Below are positions 30,001 through 39,695 of a stretch of DNA of 64,000 bases, piece by piece. The position numbers and the translations under genes are program-made. The notes under the pieces were generated by a model, which worked only from the letters and a program-made list of their open reading frames with translations, was not told the DNA's origin and did no database searches. The DNA comes from Kingdonia uniflora (lineage: Eukaryota; Streptophyta; Magnoliopsida; Ranunculales; Circaeasteraceae). The stretch lies in contig JACGCM010000669.1 of NCBI GenBank assembly GCA_014058105.1, positions 248,001 through 312,000 on the forward strand, written 5' to 3'. The first letter of the stretch is position 1. Each line of letters starts with the position of its first letter.

Positions 30001-31196
30001 TAAGTACCCGGTTGCCAAGCTTCTCCGAAATGTGGTTTAAAGCCTCGAAGGGGTGGGATATCTGTACCGGTTAAAAACTTAAACAGGGATTATTGTGAGT
30101 CATTGGGTAACTATCCTAGCGCGTTGGTTGACGAATAAAAACTTATGAATGTGATTCAACCTCTCAAACGGGATGTATGTAGCCAAGTTTCTTCGAATTA
30201 TGATCTAAACCATCGGAGAGGTGCAAAATCTATACTATTCAAAAACTCAAACTGGAAGTACTACAAGTCATTGGCCAACAATCCTAGCGTGTCGTTGGAT
30301 GAATATAAACTCTTAAATGCGATCCAACCTCTCAAACAAGTTGTTAGTAGCCAAGTTTATCCGAATTGCGATCTAAAGCATCGTAGAGGGGTAAAATCTG
30401 TACCGATCATAAACTCAATACTAGAGTATTCCGAGTCATTAGGTAACTATCCTAGCGTGTTATCGTGCGAATAAACTCATTAACTGATCTAACCTCTCAA
30501 ACGTGTAGCTGGAAACTAAGCTTCTCAAAAATGCGATCTAGAGCCTCGGTGGGATGGGAAATCCATACCGTTCAAAAACACAATCCGGGCGTATTACAAG
30601 TCATTGGGTAACTATCCTAGCGTGTTGTCGGACGAATAGAATCTCATACACCGATCCAACCGCTCAAACGACTAGCCTGTAGCCAAGCTTCTCAGAAATG
30701 CAATTTAATGCCTCGGAGGGTTGGGAAATCTTTACCAGTTTGAAACTCAAGCCGGGATTATTGCTAGTAATTAGGTAACTATCCTAGCTTGTTGTTGGAC
30801 AAATATAAACTCTTAAAAGTGATCCAACCTCTCAAACGAGATGTCAGTAGCCATATTTCTCCGAATTACGATCTAAAGCATTGGAGAGGTGCGAAATTCG
30901 TATTGGTCAAAAACTCAAACCGAGAGTATTCTGAGTTATTTAGTAACTATCCTAGCGTGTTGTCAGACGAATATAAACTCATAAACTTGTCCAACCTCTC
31001 AAACGAGTAGTCGGGAGCCAAGCTTCTCAAAAATGCGATCTAAAGCCTTCGAGGGGTGCAAAATTTGTATCGGTCAAAAACTTAATCCCGTAGTATTGCG
31101 AGTCATTGGGTAGCTATCCTAGCATGTTGTTGGATGAATAGAAAATCATAAACCGATTTAACTTCTCAAGCGACTAGCCGGTAGCCATGGCTCTCA
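1..31196 (+). repeat. Satellite array 1 (167/168-bp tandem monomers)
   Basis: Head-to-tail array of about 185 monomers, open at the left edge of the window. Successive GAGTCATTGGGTAAC starts at 952, 1120, 1288 and 1455 give periods of 168, 168 and 167. Two monomer classes alternate irregularly. Class A carries GAATAGAAACTC and AAGCTTCTCAGAAATGCGAT (HindIII site) and is one base shorter. Class B carries GAATATAAACTC and AAGTTTCTCCGAATTACGAT. Monomers are visibly diverged from each other, by point changes and small deletions. The unit length is near nucleosome-repeat length, as is common for plant centromeric and pericentromeric satellites; that location is an inference. Open stretches of 60-125 codons on the plus strand are by-products of the 168-bp (56-codon) unit, not genes. 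Confidence 0.97.
17129..23783 (+). repeat. Higher-order repeat units within satellite array 1
   Basis: A recognisable variant monomer (reading CTCAATACGGGAGTAAT then GAGTTATTGGG) recurs at 17129, 19473, 21481 and 23784, spacings of 2344, 2008 and 2303 bp, about 14, 12 and 13.75 monomers. Neighbouring variants keep the same order, for example the AAAAATTTTGCGAG variant near 18120, 20460 and 22465, and the GTGTAAAAACTGA variant near 16770, 19115 and 23465. Across the whole array the marker occurs at 451, 1957, 4468, 6479, 9973, 15534, 17129, 19473, 21481, 23784 and 29597, so the higher-order unit is irregular and has gained and lost blocks of monomers. Confidence 0.8.
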
Positions 31197-31565
31197 CACT
31201 ACAACAAATATGATTTTTTACGTCATCTAAACTACATTATTTTTTTGAAAATGACGTTATAGTTCCTAAGTTATAATATGTCCTCCTCAATGATGTAATT
31301 TCTTGTATTTCTACATTATTTTATTATTAAGTGACTTTAATTATTGCCTCTTTTGTCCATCAACGTCATTTCCAGTTATGACCTTAAAAGAAAATGTCAT
31401 ACATTGTCTTTTTTCAAATCGTTTCTCTGCAACTGACGTTGTTATGTTTTGATTAAAATTGTGACTGAGAGGCTAAGCTATAAAGGGGTTCTTTATATCG
31501 ATTGGGAAACTTCAATAATCAGGATGAAAAGCCTTGACGGAGTCACCATGGTAAGCAAGTTCTTC

Positions 31566-31730
31566 ATGCTTCGATTCAAGGAGATTTGTATACCGAGCGG
31601 TATCATTCGGCAAAAGATTAAGTTTCAGTGGCTTCGTCCCAAACTCATGAACACCAAGCCATCTCATGGTCCGATTCTCTTCAAATCATATGCTAAGATC
31701 ATCTGAAGAACCATTTGTGGGTCTGTAATC
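31566..31730 (+). pseudogene. Ribosomal protein L13a (uL13) fragment, pseudogene
   Basis: The frame from ATG 31566 reads MLRFKEICIPSG, then IIRQKIKF, then MNTKPSHGPILF and AKII, followed by TGA at 31704-31706 and RTICG. This matches the conserved middle of eukaryotic cytosolic ribosomal protein L13a, whose family pattern has EEIC, G-x-x-R-Q-K-x-K, the invariant MNTKPSHGPIHFR stretch and W-R-T-V-R-G. The TGA sits where the family has Trp. Only about 55 of roughly 206 residues are present, with no flanking family sequence, so it is a captured exon-sized piece and not a functional gene. It lies about 370 bp inside the CACTA end, which supports transduplication. The identification rests on family recall and could be settled by a protein search. 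Confidence 0.75.
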
Positions 31731-31794
31731 TCATTTCTCTCCCTTTGTCGATTTGAATTTTAGAGTATATTTGATTGATGGGCTTTGTGTTTCA

Positions 31795-32000
31795 TTGTTG
31801 GGTATGTTTTGATTTCAGTTTCATTGATGGGGTTTGCTTCATTTTAGTTTCATTAATGGGGTTTGTTTTGATTTGTGTTTCTTTGACAGGGTTTGTTTCA
31901 ATTTGAGTTTCATTGTCGAAGTTTGTTTCGATTTGAGTTTCATTGATGAGGTTTGATTTGATTTTAGTATTTTTGATTAAATTTGTGTCAATTTCATTTT
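31795..32000 (+). repeat. Minisatellite, about 30-bp units
   Basis: About six imperfect copies of a unit like GGGTTTGTTTCGATTTGAG plus TTTCATTGATG. In reverse, the frame reads repeated ETQIETNP-like words and produces a spurious 109-codon minus-strand ORF. No gene is supported here. Confidence 0.75.
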
Positions 32001-32546
32001 CATTTTTATTAGTTGGGTTAATGTGTTTCTTATTGTAGAATGATTCCTTATATGACGAAGCATAGGGCAGAGGCACTTGAGTAATTGATGGCGTACTAGG
32101 GATTTTCGGCATAGTATTCATTTGTGTTTATGTTTTCGGTTCTCATGGATATAAACCAGGAAGTTTGTAGTGGAGGAGATGGGGCAGAAAGTTCTACAAC
32201 AAAGTTCTTATTTTGATTGAATGAACAATTTATCAAATGATCAATTGTTTTTAGTTATTACTAAAAGTGATATTGCAACTTAATTTCATTTAGCCATTAT
32301 TGCGAGTTAGTGATCAGTACTACAAATCCCTCGATAGAGAAACGATCAATACATTTGAAAGGCAGATTATTGCTACGAGTCGATCCCTTTTATACATATG
32401 TTACATATTCTTCTTCAAGTAGTTTATAAACTGTTATTCTACTGCATTCCCGATTTAATACATGACCCCTAAATTATATTTAGAACCTTAGCAGTTACTC
32501 CCGGCTTTGTCACTTTGACTACAACCACAATGGGTTTAGGTGAGAG
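32001..32546. other. CACTA interior without recognised genes
   Basis: AT-rich sequence between the minisatellite and the next captured exon. I see no coding frame or repeat that I can name. A TTTGTAGTG at about 32165 resembles a CACTA right terminus, but its flank does not match the TCA duplication at the left end. Confidence 0.4.
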
Positions 32547-32726
32547 ATGGGGGAGAGAGATGGTTTGACGTGTGTTAATCTATGTGGTGAAATGGGGGTG
32601 GAGAAACAAGGTTTTAGTAGTAGAGGGGCTCATGATGGTGGGTTTCTTCAACTATTTGATTGGAGTAGAAAGTTGCGGAAGGAGTTGCTGCTCTCCGCCA
32701 AGTCGGATGAAACTGAGGCATTTTGA
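32547..32726 (+). pseudogene. TRM/LONGIFOLIA-like first-exon fragment
   Basis: A 59-codon frame contains GVEKQG, then GGFLQLFDWSRKLRKELL and SAKSD. The GGFLxLFDWxxKSRKKLF-type motif followed by a short KSDxPE-like stretch is characteristic of the N-terminal exon of plant TON1-recruiting-motif / LONGIFOLIA-like proteins (DUF3741/DUF4378 family), which link to microtubule-associated complexes. Here KSDETEAF ends in a stop and no further exons follow. It sits between two other unrelated gene fragments inside the CACTA region, so it is most likely a captured exon. I am fairly sure of the motif and less sure of the exact family member. Confidence 0.55.
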
Positions 32727-32951
32727 TATACTTTAGATTCATTCGGCAACATAAACTGCCTTGCACCTGCGAAATAGTTTTGTCCTAGGCAAAAATTAAA
32801 TGCTGTCAGCACCCATGTGTACTACTCTGAAACTGATTGGTTCTGAACCACCATGAATACATCCATGAACTAGTGATTTCCTTAAACTAATTTATGTTGT
32901 GAATATCGTCAAACCTGATATAAGTTGTTAAGCTCAATTAAAGTGACTTAC

Positions 32952-33148
32952 CTCTTCCTGACCAATGTTCACTTCCTGAACCTCCATGTCGTCAATCGCA
33001 ACCTTCTGCTTTTCAAGTAAGGATATAGAGGTAATGAAAGAAAATAGTGTTTCACTCAAGTCATCTGCTATCATAAACATTTTTGGTGCCTTAAAGAATA
33101 CTTCAAATGGATTGGGATTCACAACAGCATTAGATTTCCAATTTCCCC
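32952..33148 (-). pseudogene. Unrecognised host-gene exon fragment with splice donor
   Basis: On the minus strand an open frame of about 65 codons reads WGNWKSNAVVNPNPFEVFF, APKMFMIADDLSETL, SLLEKQKVAIDDME and VNIGQEE, then meets a consensus donor GAG|GTAAGT (junction at plus 32951/32952). Its biased, non-repetitive composition and correct donor look like a true exon. I do not recognise the family. Its 5' side is cut by the LTR starting at 33154. The segment downstream of the donor (32727-32951) has no clear second exon. Confidence 0.5.
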
Positions 33149-33153
33149 AATTC

Positions 33154-33897
33154 TTTAGGGGCCTAACTTCGCAAGGGGGGGATGTCGACTCTTACACCAT
33201 GGGGTTTATCCTCTATTAGAGGATTCAAGCATACAATCAATAATATTAGAAGCCTACTGACAATATACTTGCGTGGAGGCCTAGAATGAGATACTCTGCG
33301 ACAACTGATGAGGATTTTTTAAGAGATTTGATATTACTGCCGAGTAGTCGAAGGTTCGAGTACTGGATAATTTACAGAGAGATCAAAGGTAAAATGCAAG
33401 GGTTCTGGGGAGAGATTTGTAACCATTCCTTGGTTCCTCTTCCCTCCTATTTATAGAATATAGGCAGGGCTGAGTCACGATGGGAGGTCATATTATAAGT
33501 GTACCCTCCAGGTATCAGGTGGGTATTCGAGAGTTGGTGTCAACGCCAGAAATGTCGGATCTGGTACTGTACTCTGATACTGCAGTTGTTGTTGGTTCTA
33601 TCACTGTAGCTGTAAGAACCAACAACGGCGCCATTCTTATCTGGTGAGCTGGTTGTCTGACATGTCAGCCTTCGACCACGTTTGAATATGGTCGAAGTGT
33701 TTATGATGCTGATGTGAAGTTTGTGTGTTGACAGATCTGTTCTCATCTTCGAGGCTTGTTCATAGTCGAGGCCTCGTCTTCTTGTAGCCTTAGAAGGCTT
33801 GTTTACGGGTTGAATGGGATTCGAGGTATTCATGTAGGCATCGATGTAGCCTTCGAGTATTTGACTGGAGCTAGAAGGCTGCGAGTAGGCTACTACA
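33154..33897 (-). repeat. Gypsy 3' LTR (copy A, 744 bp)
   Basis: On the plus strand it begins TTTAGGGGCC (ancestral TGTAGGGG) and ends GGCTACTACA. It is homologous along its length to 45295-46038 and 61306-62011. Transcription orientation is minus: reading minus, CTATAAATAGG supplies a TATA box (about 33449-33459 on plus). The purine-rich tract immediately upstream (minus direction) marks it as the 3' LTR of a minus-strand element whose interior lies to the right. It differs strongly from copy B, so A and B are not one freshly inserted pair. Confidence 0.85.
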
Positions 33898-33913
33898 TTC
33901 GCCCCCTCTCAGC
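33898..33913 (-). promoter_or_regulatory. Polypurine tract next to 3' LTR A
   Basis: Plus reads TTCGCCCCCTCTCAGC; on the minus strand this is GAGAGGGGGCGAA directly before the LTR terminus TGTAGTAGCC. This is the plus-strand priming site for reverse transcription in LTR elements. Confidence 0.75.
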
Positions 33914-34072
33914 AAGAGTCTCAGAAATAGGTGTAGAGGCATTTGCTAAGAAAGACTGTTGGATATTGGAAGTTTGAAGGTTGACTATTGCATGTTGGAG
34001 TTTCGAGGAAGGTAATAAAGAAGTTGTGAAGATTACGGGGTAATAATTGTGGTTAATGGGGATATAAATATG

Positions 34073-34080
34073 GGTTATGA
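34073..34080 (+). promoter_or_regulatory. TATA box of small antisense ORF, copy A
   Basis: TATAAATA lies about 65 bp upstream of the ATG at 34141. The equivalent place in the homologous element has TATATATA at 62190. Confidence 0.5.
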
Positions 34081-34140
34081 GGGTGGGAACACTATACATC
34101 TTCTTCCTTAATTTCTTCTTCTGTAGTTTCTGAAAGCATC

Positions 34141-34488
34141 ATGCACACCACGCCCAACACCCATTACCAGAAGAGGATGGGGTCTGCCAGAGACCATCGA
34201 ATAGGACGAAAATTGGTTGAATAGAAGCTGAAGTTCTTTGGTGACAATGAGCTTGATTGGGATATGCCTGAGTTGGTAGAAGTAGAGCCTGGGGAGAGGA
34301 TCAGTGGGCACTCATATGCCTATCTATGGGGGATGCTGCAATGGAATTTTTCCGCGCCTGAAGAACGCTACATCTTCTTGTCTGGTTTGGCCGAGCGTAT
34401 TGTGCAGGCAAAAGATCGGCTACTAGATGACGAGCAGGGCTTAGCGGGAAGAACTAGTCTATCTAAAAATAGGGCAAGTTTTTCATAA
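34141..34488 (+). pseudogene. Small element-antisense ORF family, copy A (115 codons, one stop)
   Basis: From ATG 34141 the frame is open for 115 codons except for TAG at 34222-34224. It reads MHTTPNTHYQKRM, then FFGDNELDWDMPELVEVEPG, SYAYLWGML, and PEERYIFLSGLAERIV. The same protein pattern recurs at 62255 and 63235, and more distantly at 42983 and 41720 on the minus strand. The N-terminus is basic, the centre acidic, and no membrane segment or known catalytic motif is visible. It lies 244 bp from LTR A and runs opposite to the host element. Tat-lineage gypsy elements are known to carry extra ORFs in the region between integrase and 3' LTR; I do not recognise this particular family and assign no function. 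Confidence 0.7.
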
Positions 34489-34914
34489 GGTGGTGGGAGG
34501 GTGGTGGTGTTGATGGTTATTGGTTTTGTTCATGTATGACTGTAATTTTCTATTTATGTTGTTGTTGTTGCCGATGACTGTAGACTGTAGTATGACTGTG
34601 TTTGGAGGTCTCCTCTTTCTTTTGTAGTTTGATGTAATGTAATGAGAATAACCGGTATTGAAATTGTGGGTTTATATCAAATAAATATGGTAGGTGAATA
34701 GATTCTAGGCGCGATGTCGAACATATATCTTCGAATGTTTAACAAGTAGAAACGGTTACCTTCGGGGGGAAATTGACTTTGAAGTATGATGAGATGATCG
34801 AAGACATTGGTCAATATTCGGCCTTGTATTTCCAATATTCGATGAAAGAGGTGTGAGACAATGTATAAAAGGGGACGATGGTTCGAGGCTGGGGATTTGT
34901 CGACTGTCAGGCCT
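34489..34914. other. 3' flank of small ORF and element junction
   Basis: The sequence to about 34780 stays alignable with the region after the homologous ORF near 62590-62880 (shared GTATGGTAG-GAATAGA and ACTTTGAA words). It then changes to the 5'-truncated integrase of another element on the plus strand, with the junction between about 34800 and 34915. No gene is seen here. Confidence 0.5.
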
Positions 34915-35945
34915 CAGACTTGTGGCTCCCATACCGCAAGTCGATCATTAGCAAACAAAGTTACCACTCAAGGAGTATTCTGGCCCAGCATGCGAAAGCA
35001 AGCAGAGGAGTATTCCTGCAGATGTGACACCTGTCAAAGACATGGACATATGATACGTGCCCCTGCGCTCGAAAGAAAGATTTTTTGGTCATTCGAAAGA
35101 TGGGCACTAGATTTTGTCGGTGAATTCCCTAACTCTCCAGGTAACCGCCGTCACCTACTCGTAGCTGCCGATTATTTTGCAAAATGGGTAGAAGCAGTTC
35201 TATTATGTCGAACCAGAGAAGAAGAGGTCATCTCTTTTATCTGGAACCACATAATCACTCAGTTTGGGTGCCCCCACCTAATTCGTATCGATAACGGGCC
35301 CAAATTAATGGGAGAAAAAGTCGTAACCTTCCTAAACCACCACAATATCATCCACTCACTATCCAATCCTTTCTATCCTCAAGGAAATTGTCAAGCTGAA
35401 ATCACCAACAAAATCATCGTGGATGGACTCAAAAGCTGGCTTCACTCACAGAAAAAATGGAATTGGGTTCACAGCTGCCTCATGTCCTTTGGGCATATCG
35501 TGCCACTCCCCGACAATCAACTGGGTGTACCCTATTCCTCCTTGCTTATGGTACTAAGGCCATCATTCCTTCTAAATATTATCATCCAATTCATGATCAC
35601 GAGCTAACTGACAAGGAAAATGAGTTTGAGTTGGCTTGTAACCTCAATATGATAGATGAAACCAAGGAACGCGTCATCGCAAACCTAGGTCAATATCATC
35701 ATATGCTTGCCAGATCGTACAACAGCCGAGTCAGAAGTTGTACCTTCCAAATCGAAGATCTCGTCCTCAGAGAAATTCCTCAACATCATAAAGAGCCTCA
35801 CGCTGGAAAATTAGCCGACAATTGGGAGGGTCCATTCATTATCAGAGGTCTCACAGGCCAGGGATCATATTATCTCATGACAGAAGAGGGAATCCCCATC
35901 TCAAATACTTGGAACACTAGGCGATTGAAATGGTACTATTGTTAA
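34915..35945 (+). pseudogene. Ty3/gypsy Tat-like integrase (5'-truncated, frameshifted)
   Basis: The integrase inserts retroelement cDNA into chromosomes. The visible order is the end of the zinc-binding domain (CGSHTASRSL, then CDTCQRH), and the catalytic core with D in WALDFVGEFP, D in IRIDNGP and E in GNCQAEITN. The last two acidic residues are 35 residues apart, the DD35E arrangement. The C-terminal part has VLWAYRATPRQSTG, GTKAIIPS, NWEGPFII and RTLKWYY-like NTRRLKWYYC, typical of plant Tat-lineage gypsy integrases. A frameshift near 35455-35475 moves the frame from WNWVHSC to ELGSQLPHVLW. Everything upstream (protease, RT, RNase H, gag) is missing, so this element is truncated at about 34.9 kb. 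The leading codons before CGSHTA are not homologous. Confidence 0.88.
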
Positions 35946-36109
35946 GCGTCTTACTACTCCATTTTATTTCCTCGCTTTCATTTTTTCTTTTTAAATTCCA
36001 AAAGTGAGATTTTCATCTCTATCCAATGTAAATTCTGAACTTATCAATGAAACTTCCAAGTTTTTCACAACATCTCTCTACTTACGTACATTCAACCACA
36101 TTTTATAGA
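35946..36109 (+). other. Post-integrase spacer
   Basis: AT-rich sequence following the integrase stop, with no coding signal. It leads into the 161-bp tandem repeats. Confidence 0.5.
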
Positions 36110-36630
36110 TTAAAGCATAGATAATATTAGCTTTCAATCAATCTTATTCCAGTTAAATCAAAGATAACACTTGGTTTGGCTGACTCTACTAAATCTCTGC
36201 GATTACAGCAAGTGTAGAAACTTGTTTCATATCAAAGACTCTACCAAACATCAGATAGAGTAAAGATAATACTAGTCTTCATCTACTTCAACTTGTTTGG
36301 GCCATTTATACCAGTTAGATCAAGGATAACACTTGGTTTGGCTGATTCTACTAAATCTCTGCGATTGTAGCAATTGTTGAAACTTATTTCATATCAACGA
36401 CTCTATCAGGCATAAGATAAGGTAAAGGTAATATTAGCCTTCATCTCTTTCAATATGTCTACAACATTTCTATAGTTCAATCAAGTTTCAACTTGGTTTA
36501 ACTCAAGCCATTTCTGCAATTGAGACAAATGTAAAAACTTGTTTTATATTAAAGACCTCACAAGATATAAGATAAGGCAAAGGTCATACTAGCTTTCATC
36601 TATTTTGTTATGTCTGTGACAGATACTATT
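36110..36630 (+). repeat. Three tandem ~161-bp repeats downstream of integrase
   Basis: The word ACTTGGTTT recurs at 36169, 36331 and 36491 (162 and 160 bp apart), with aligned ACTTGTTTCATAT / ACTTATTTCATAT / ACTTGTTTTATAT and AAGATAAGG...AAAGGT...TTCATCT blocks. The first unit is preceded by a partial one. Tandem arrays in this 3' untranslated zone are known from Tat/Ogre elements. Confidence 0.8.
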
Positions 36631-38090
36631 TATTTTTAGGTCTTATTGTAATGGATATCTTTTCTGTTGAGGGAAGATCAGCCATACTTTACCCTTCGGA
36701 AGGAGGTCGAACAGACTTACGTTCGTGAGTTATAACAACTCTGCCCCTCTCTATCAGATCAACAGGTCGAGGGCGTAAATTGGTTTCCATAAAGGCCGTA
36801 CAGTTTCCTCGATCTATATTCACTTTATAAACGCATCCCTTTTCAGAAAGGTTCTTCAACAAGGTATTTCGTTCTAACTCAAGTCCTTTTATTTCTTCTA
36901 CAAAATATGCAATTGTTGACTTTAACAGGTCTTCCTATAATGCATGACCTACAACGATCATTGAAAATCTTGCTTTCACCTTCTCGAGGTGTGACTCCAA
37001 TCTAGCATACAAATTCTTCTAATGAGTCATTTTCATATCGACTCGAAATATCCTTCTAATAAACTATGTTCTCTTCCAATTTTTTAACATATTTAGCTGA
37101 TTCAGCTAGGTTCATGGTCTCTAGATCCACTACCAGGAAACGAAGTCTCTTGATTTCTACGTTCAACTCTTCCCTAGCCGAAATATCCTTTAATAATTCA
37201 TCTTTCCTCTTCATCAATATTTCCTTTGCCCTGACTTCCCCTTTTAGGACCTTCTCCCTGATAAGAGCAGTATCCAACTTCTGCTAGCATTTCCTTAAGT
37301 TCACATTTCCTCTCTGAACATGCCCTTGAATGTGAGACACATCACTCTCTAGCTCTCTGATTTGGCCTGAGAGACTAACTACATCCCCTTAGACTGGAGG
37401 AGCCTTAACCTCATTTCTACTTCCCCTTGAGCACTCTCTAGCCTCGGCTTTCTTGGTACGTGCAATGGCTTTTGCCAGTTCAGTCATTAATCGTACCACC
37501 CTCTCATTTAACTCATTACACCTTCGTTGCATTTCCCAAAACTTCAAATCCTGGGCCGGTAGGGCTATATGCAAGTGTTCAGCCACGGCTTCCAAAGCTG
37601 ATAGATTTCCTCGAAGTACCCTCAGCTCATTATCTTTTTCAACCATCTTTTATTTTAATCTCTCCAGCTCATTTTTACAATTCTGAAGATCAGATTGGAA
37701 TTGTCCCTCCAATCTTTCTAGCGCTTGAATACGGTATTGAGCTATTTCAGCCTGCTTACCCTTAACCGCCAACGTGTCAACCTAACTTTGAAGCTTCGCG
37801 GTGTGTTCTGTTATCTCCGCTAGCTCTTTTAGCCCCTTGCCTATTTCGGCATCTTTTTCTTCAACCTTATGAGTGAGGTCGGAAATACCCTGGGTTGCCT
37901 CCACAAGTTTAAAATGCACCTTTACGTGTTGATCTTCTTTGTTCTCATTTACCTCCCTCATCCTATCCAACTACTCTACAAATTCCCAGCTACATTGGAG
38001 TACATCGTCCTAACGCGAGCGAGCTAAATCCAATTCGACCTGTATAATATAAAGATATTGATACAGTTCGATTCGGAATACTATCAATAT

Positions 38091-38110
38091 GTATATATAT
38101 ATATATACAT
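38091..38110. repeat. (TA)n microsatellite
   Basis: An alternating T-A run of about 20 bp inside the probable intron or insertion (about 38045-38398) of the antisense gene. Confidence 0.85.
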
Positions 38111-39033
38111 ATTTCATTTCTAAAATTATATATGATTTCTAACATCTGCGGTGTGCAAATACTTTTAGACTGAAGGGTCGGGGTACATTATCAGATAAAC
38201 GCTCCATGCGATATATTGCGAAGTCTAAGGTACATGCTTTCAATATGCTACTTTATATAAAGAGCGTTGAATTTTTCTATGCACTATATTAGTGTTATTT
38301 TCTTAAAGCTGATAGCAAAATTTTCAATCTGCATCTACATCCTATTTACTTGGTAGTTTTATGTCAATATAGCATGCAAGTCGAAAGACCTATTCTGATC
38401 TAACCTACAGCTATGCTTGCGACAACAGGAAGGTTGTGGAGGTCTCTCTTTTCCTGGCAGGCCCGGTCTCTAGATCTTTTATTCTGAGAGACATTTCTCT
38501 AAGTGCCTACAAGATGTTTATTAAAAAAGTCAACCTACTAAACCCTCCTCCATACACATAATCCAACAGTTTACAAGTATTCATACAAAAGTACGTTTCT
38601 ACCCTATCTTCTCATTATCATCCTCTGGGAGGTCGGTGTCATCCCCTTGATTGTCAAGCACCGTCTGACGGGAGACACCATCAAGACCATCAATGACTCC
38701 CACCGTAACCTCTTTTACTTCTTCCTCTCCCTCCTCGACATAGGCGTCCATCTTAATGGTATCCACCTCCTCCTCAGAATAGCCCTTCAACATCAAGTGG
38801 CACCCCAGCCTATTGCACTCCCCCACCATCTCCTCCAAATTGGTTCTCGCCTCCTCTTGTAGCTGACCAATTGCCACGGCATGGGAAACCTTCAAAGCCT
38901 CCAGCTGCTTTGCTTTCTTCAGAGTATGAGTCCTAGCTCGAGCTAGCTTCTTTTCCAGCTCGATCTTCGTCTTCTTCATCTCGGATTTTTCCTCCTTAAC
39001 TCCGAAACAAATCCTCTTAATAAAATGGGCAAC

Positions 39034-39110
39034 CTGCAAAGTGTAAATCGGCCTCAGCGTTAGCTCGAAATGCATTAGAAAACTTTTTAACATAATTAAG
39101 ATAACCTTAC
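39034..39110 (-). other. Predicted 77-bp intron in antisense gene
   Basis: Minus-strand donor ATG|GTAAGG and acceptor TTTGCAG|GTT connect YGEEDMSKM to VAHFIKRICFGV, keeping a coiled-coil frame on the 3' side. Intron retention shows this copy was not made from the spliced antisense mRNA. Confidence 0.6.
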
Positions 39111-39611
39111 CATCTTGCTCATGTCTTCCTCTCCATAAAGAGCCACCAGCCTGTCTCTATCCTCAACCATTTTAAGGTCGTCCACCGTAGTAGATCGACC
39201 CTTAGCGACCTTTTCCTCCGACTCCCTCGAGGGTTCGATCCTTCTCCTTTTCTCTTTTACGACCTCACCACTTCCAGTGGTACCAGAGGCCGGAAGAGTC
39301 TTTAACATCCATTTTTTTAGATATTTTTGAGTTATTTTACTCGACATAATTGGGTTCTGGCTGAACCGAGCTATCTATCCCAGGCATCTTGGCCAAGTTG
39401 GTTCCACCTTCCCCACCAGTTCTTTGCTTCTTCCCTTCGTCAGCACCCACCATCAACCTGGCTGACTGAGCATTTTAAACTATCTTCGACCTACTATCAG
39501 CACACTTCTTTCTACTAAGGCCAAGTCCTTCTAGCACAAATTCAAGCTCAGCCTTCTCCTCCGCAACTTCGTCTAGCAATGACTCTTTCCTCTCAAAGGG
39601 GGACTTCATGC

Positions 39612-39695
39612 CTGCCATGCACAACATTTTTATTATTAGCTACAGGCATCAGTTCAAATATAGCAATAATATTATCTATTCATGGCTATACTTAC
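39612..39695 (-). other. Predicted 84-bp intron in antisense gene
   Basis: Minus-strand donor GTAAGTAT after RFRTVKQ and acceptor ATGGCAG before GMKSPFERKESLL. Both signals are close to the plant consensus. Confidence 0.6.

Larger units (their letters stand above)
31197..33153 (+). mobile_element. CACTA-type DNA transposon end with captured gene fragments
   Basis: The satellite stops at 31196 and the sequence begins CACTACAACAAATATG, the hallmark terminus of plant CACTA (En/Spm) elements. The first 250 bp contain many ACGTCA/TGACGT-type motifs in both orientations, resembling the subterminal repeats that bind CACTA transposase. TCA at 31194-31196 would be the 3-bp target duplication. No matching inverted terminus (TTGTAGTG end) followed by TCA is found; the GTTTGTAGTG at about 32165 is a weak candidate. 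No transposase is visible. The interior holds fragments of several unrelated host genes, so this is best read as a non-autonomous, gene-capturing CACTA element whose right end was lost or cut off by the LTR at 33154. Confidence 0.7.

Noticed and set aside
1..31196. CRISPR-like array
   Set aside because: Repeats are contiguous 167/168-bp monomers without short spacers, in a plant genome context.
1..31196. CENP-B-box-like motif in the satellite
   Set aside because: No monomer position gave a convincing match to the box by eye.
31792..32121. 109-codon minus-strand ORF with repeated ETQIETNP-like words
   Set aside because: Produced by the 30-bp minisatellite; no independent coding evidence.
32160..32175. 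Right end of the CACTA element at GTTTGTAGTG
   Set aside because: The match to the left terminus is short and the following GAG does not match the TCA duplication; captured fragments continue beyond it.
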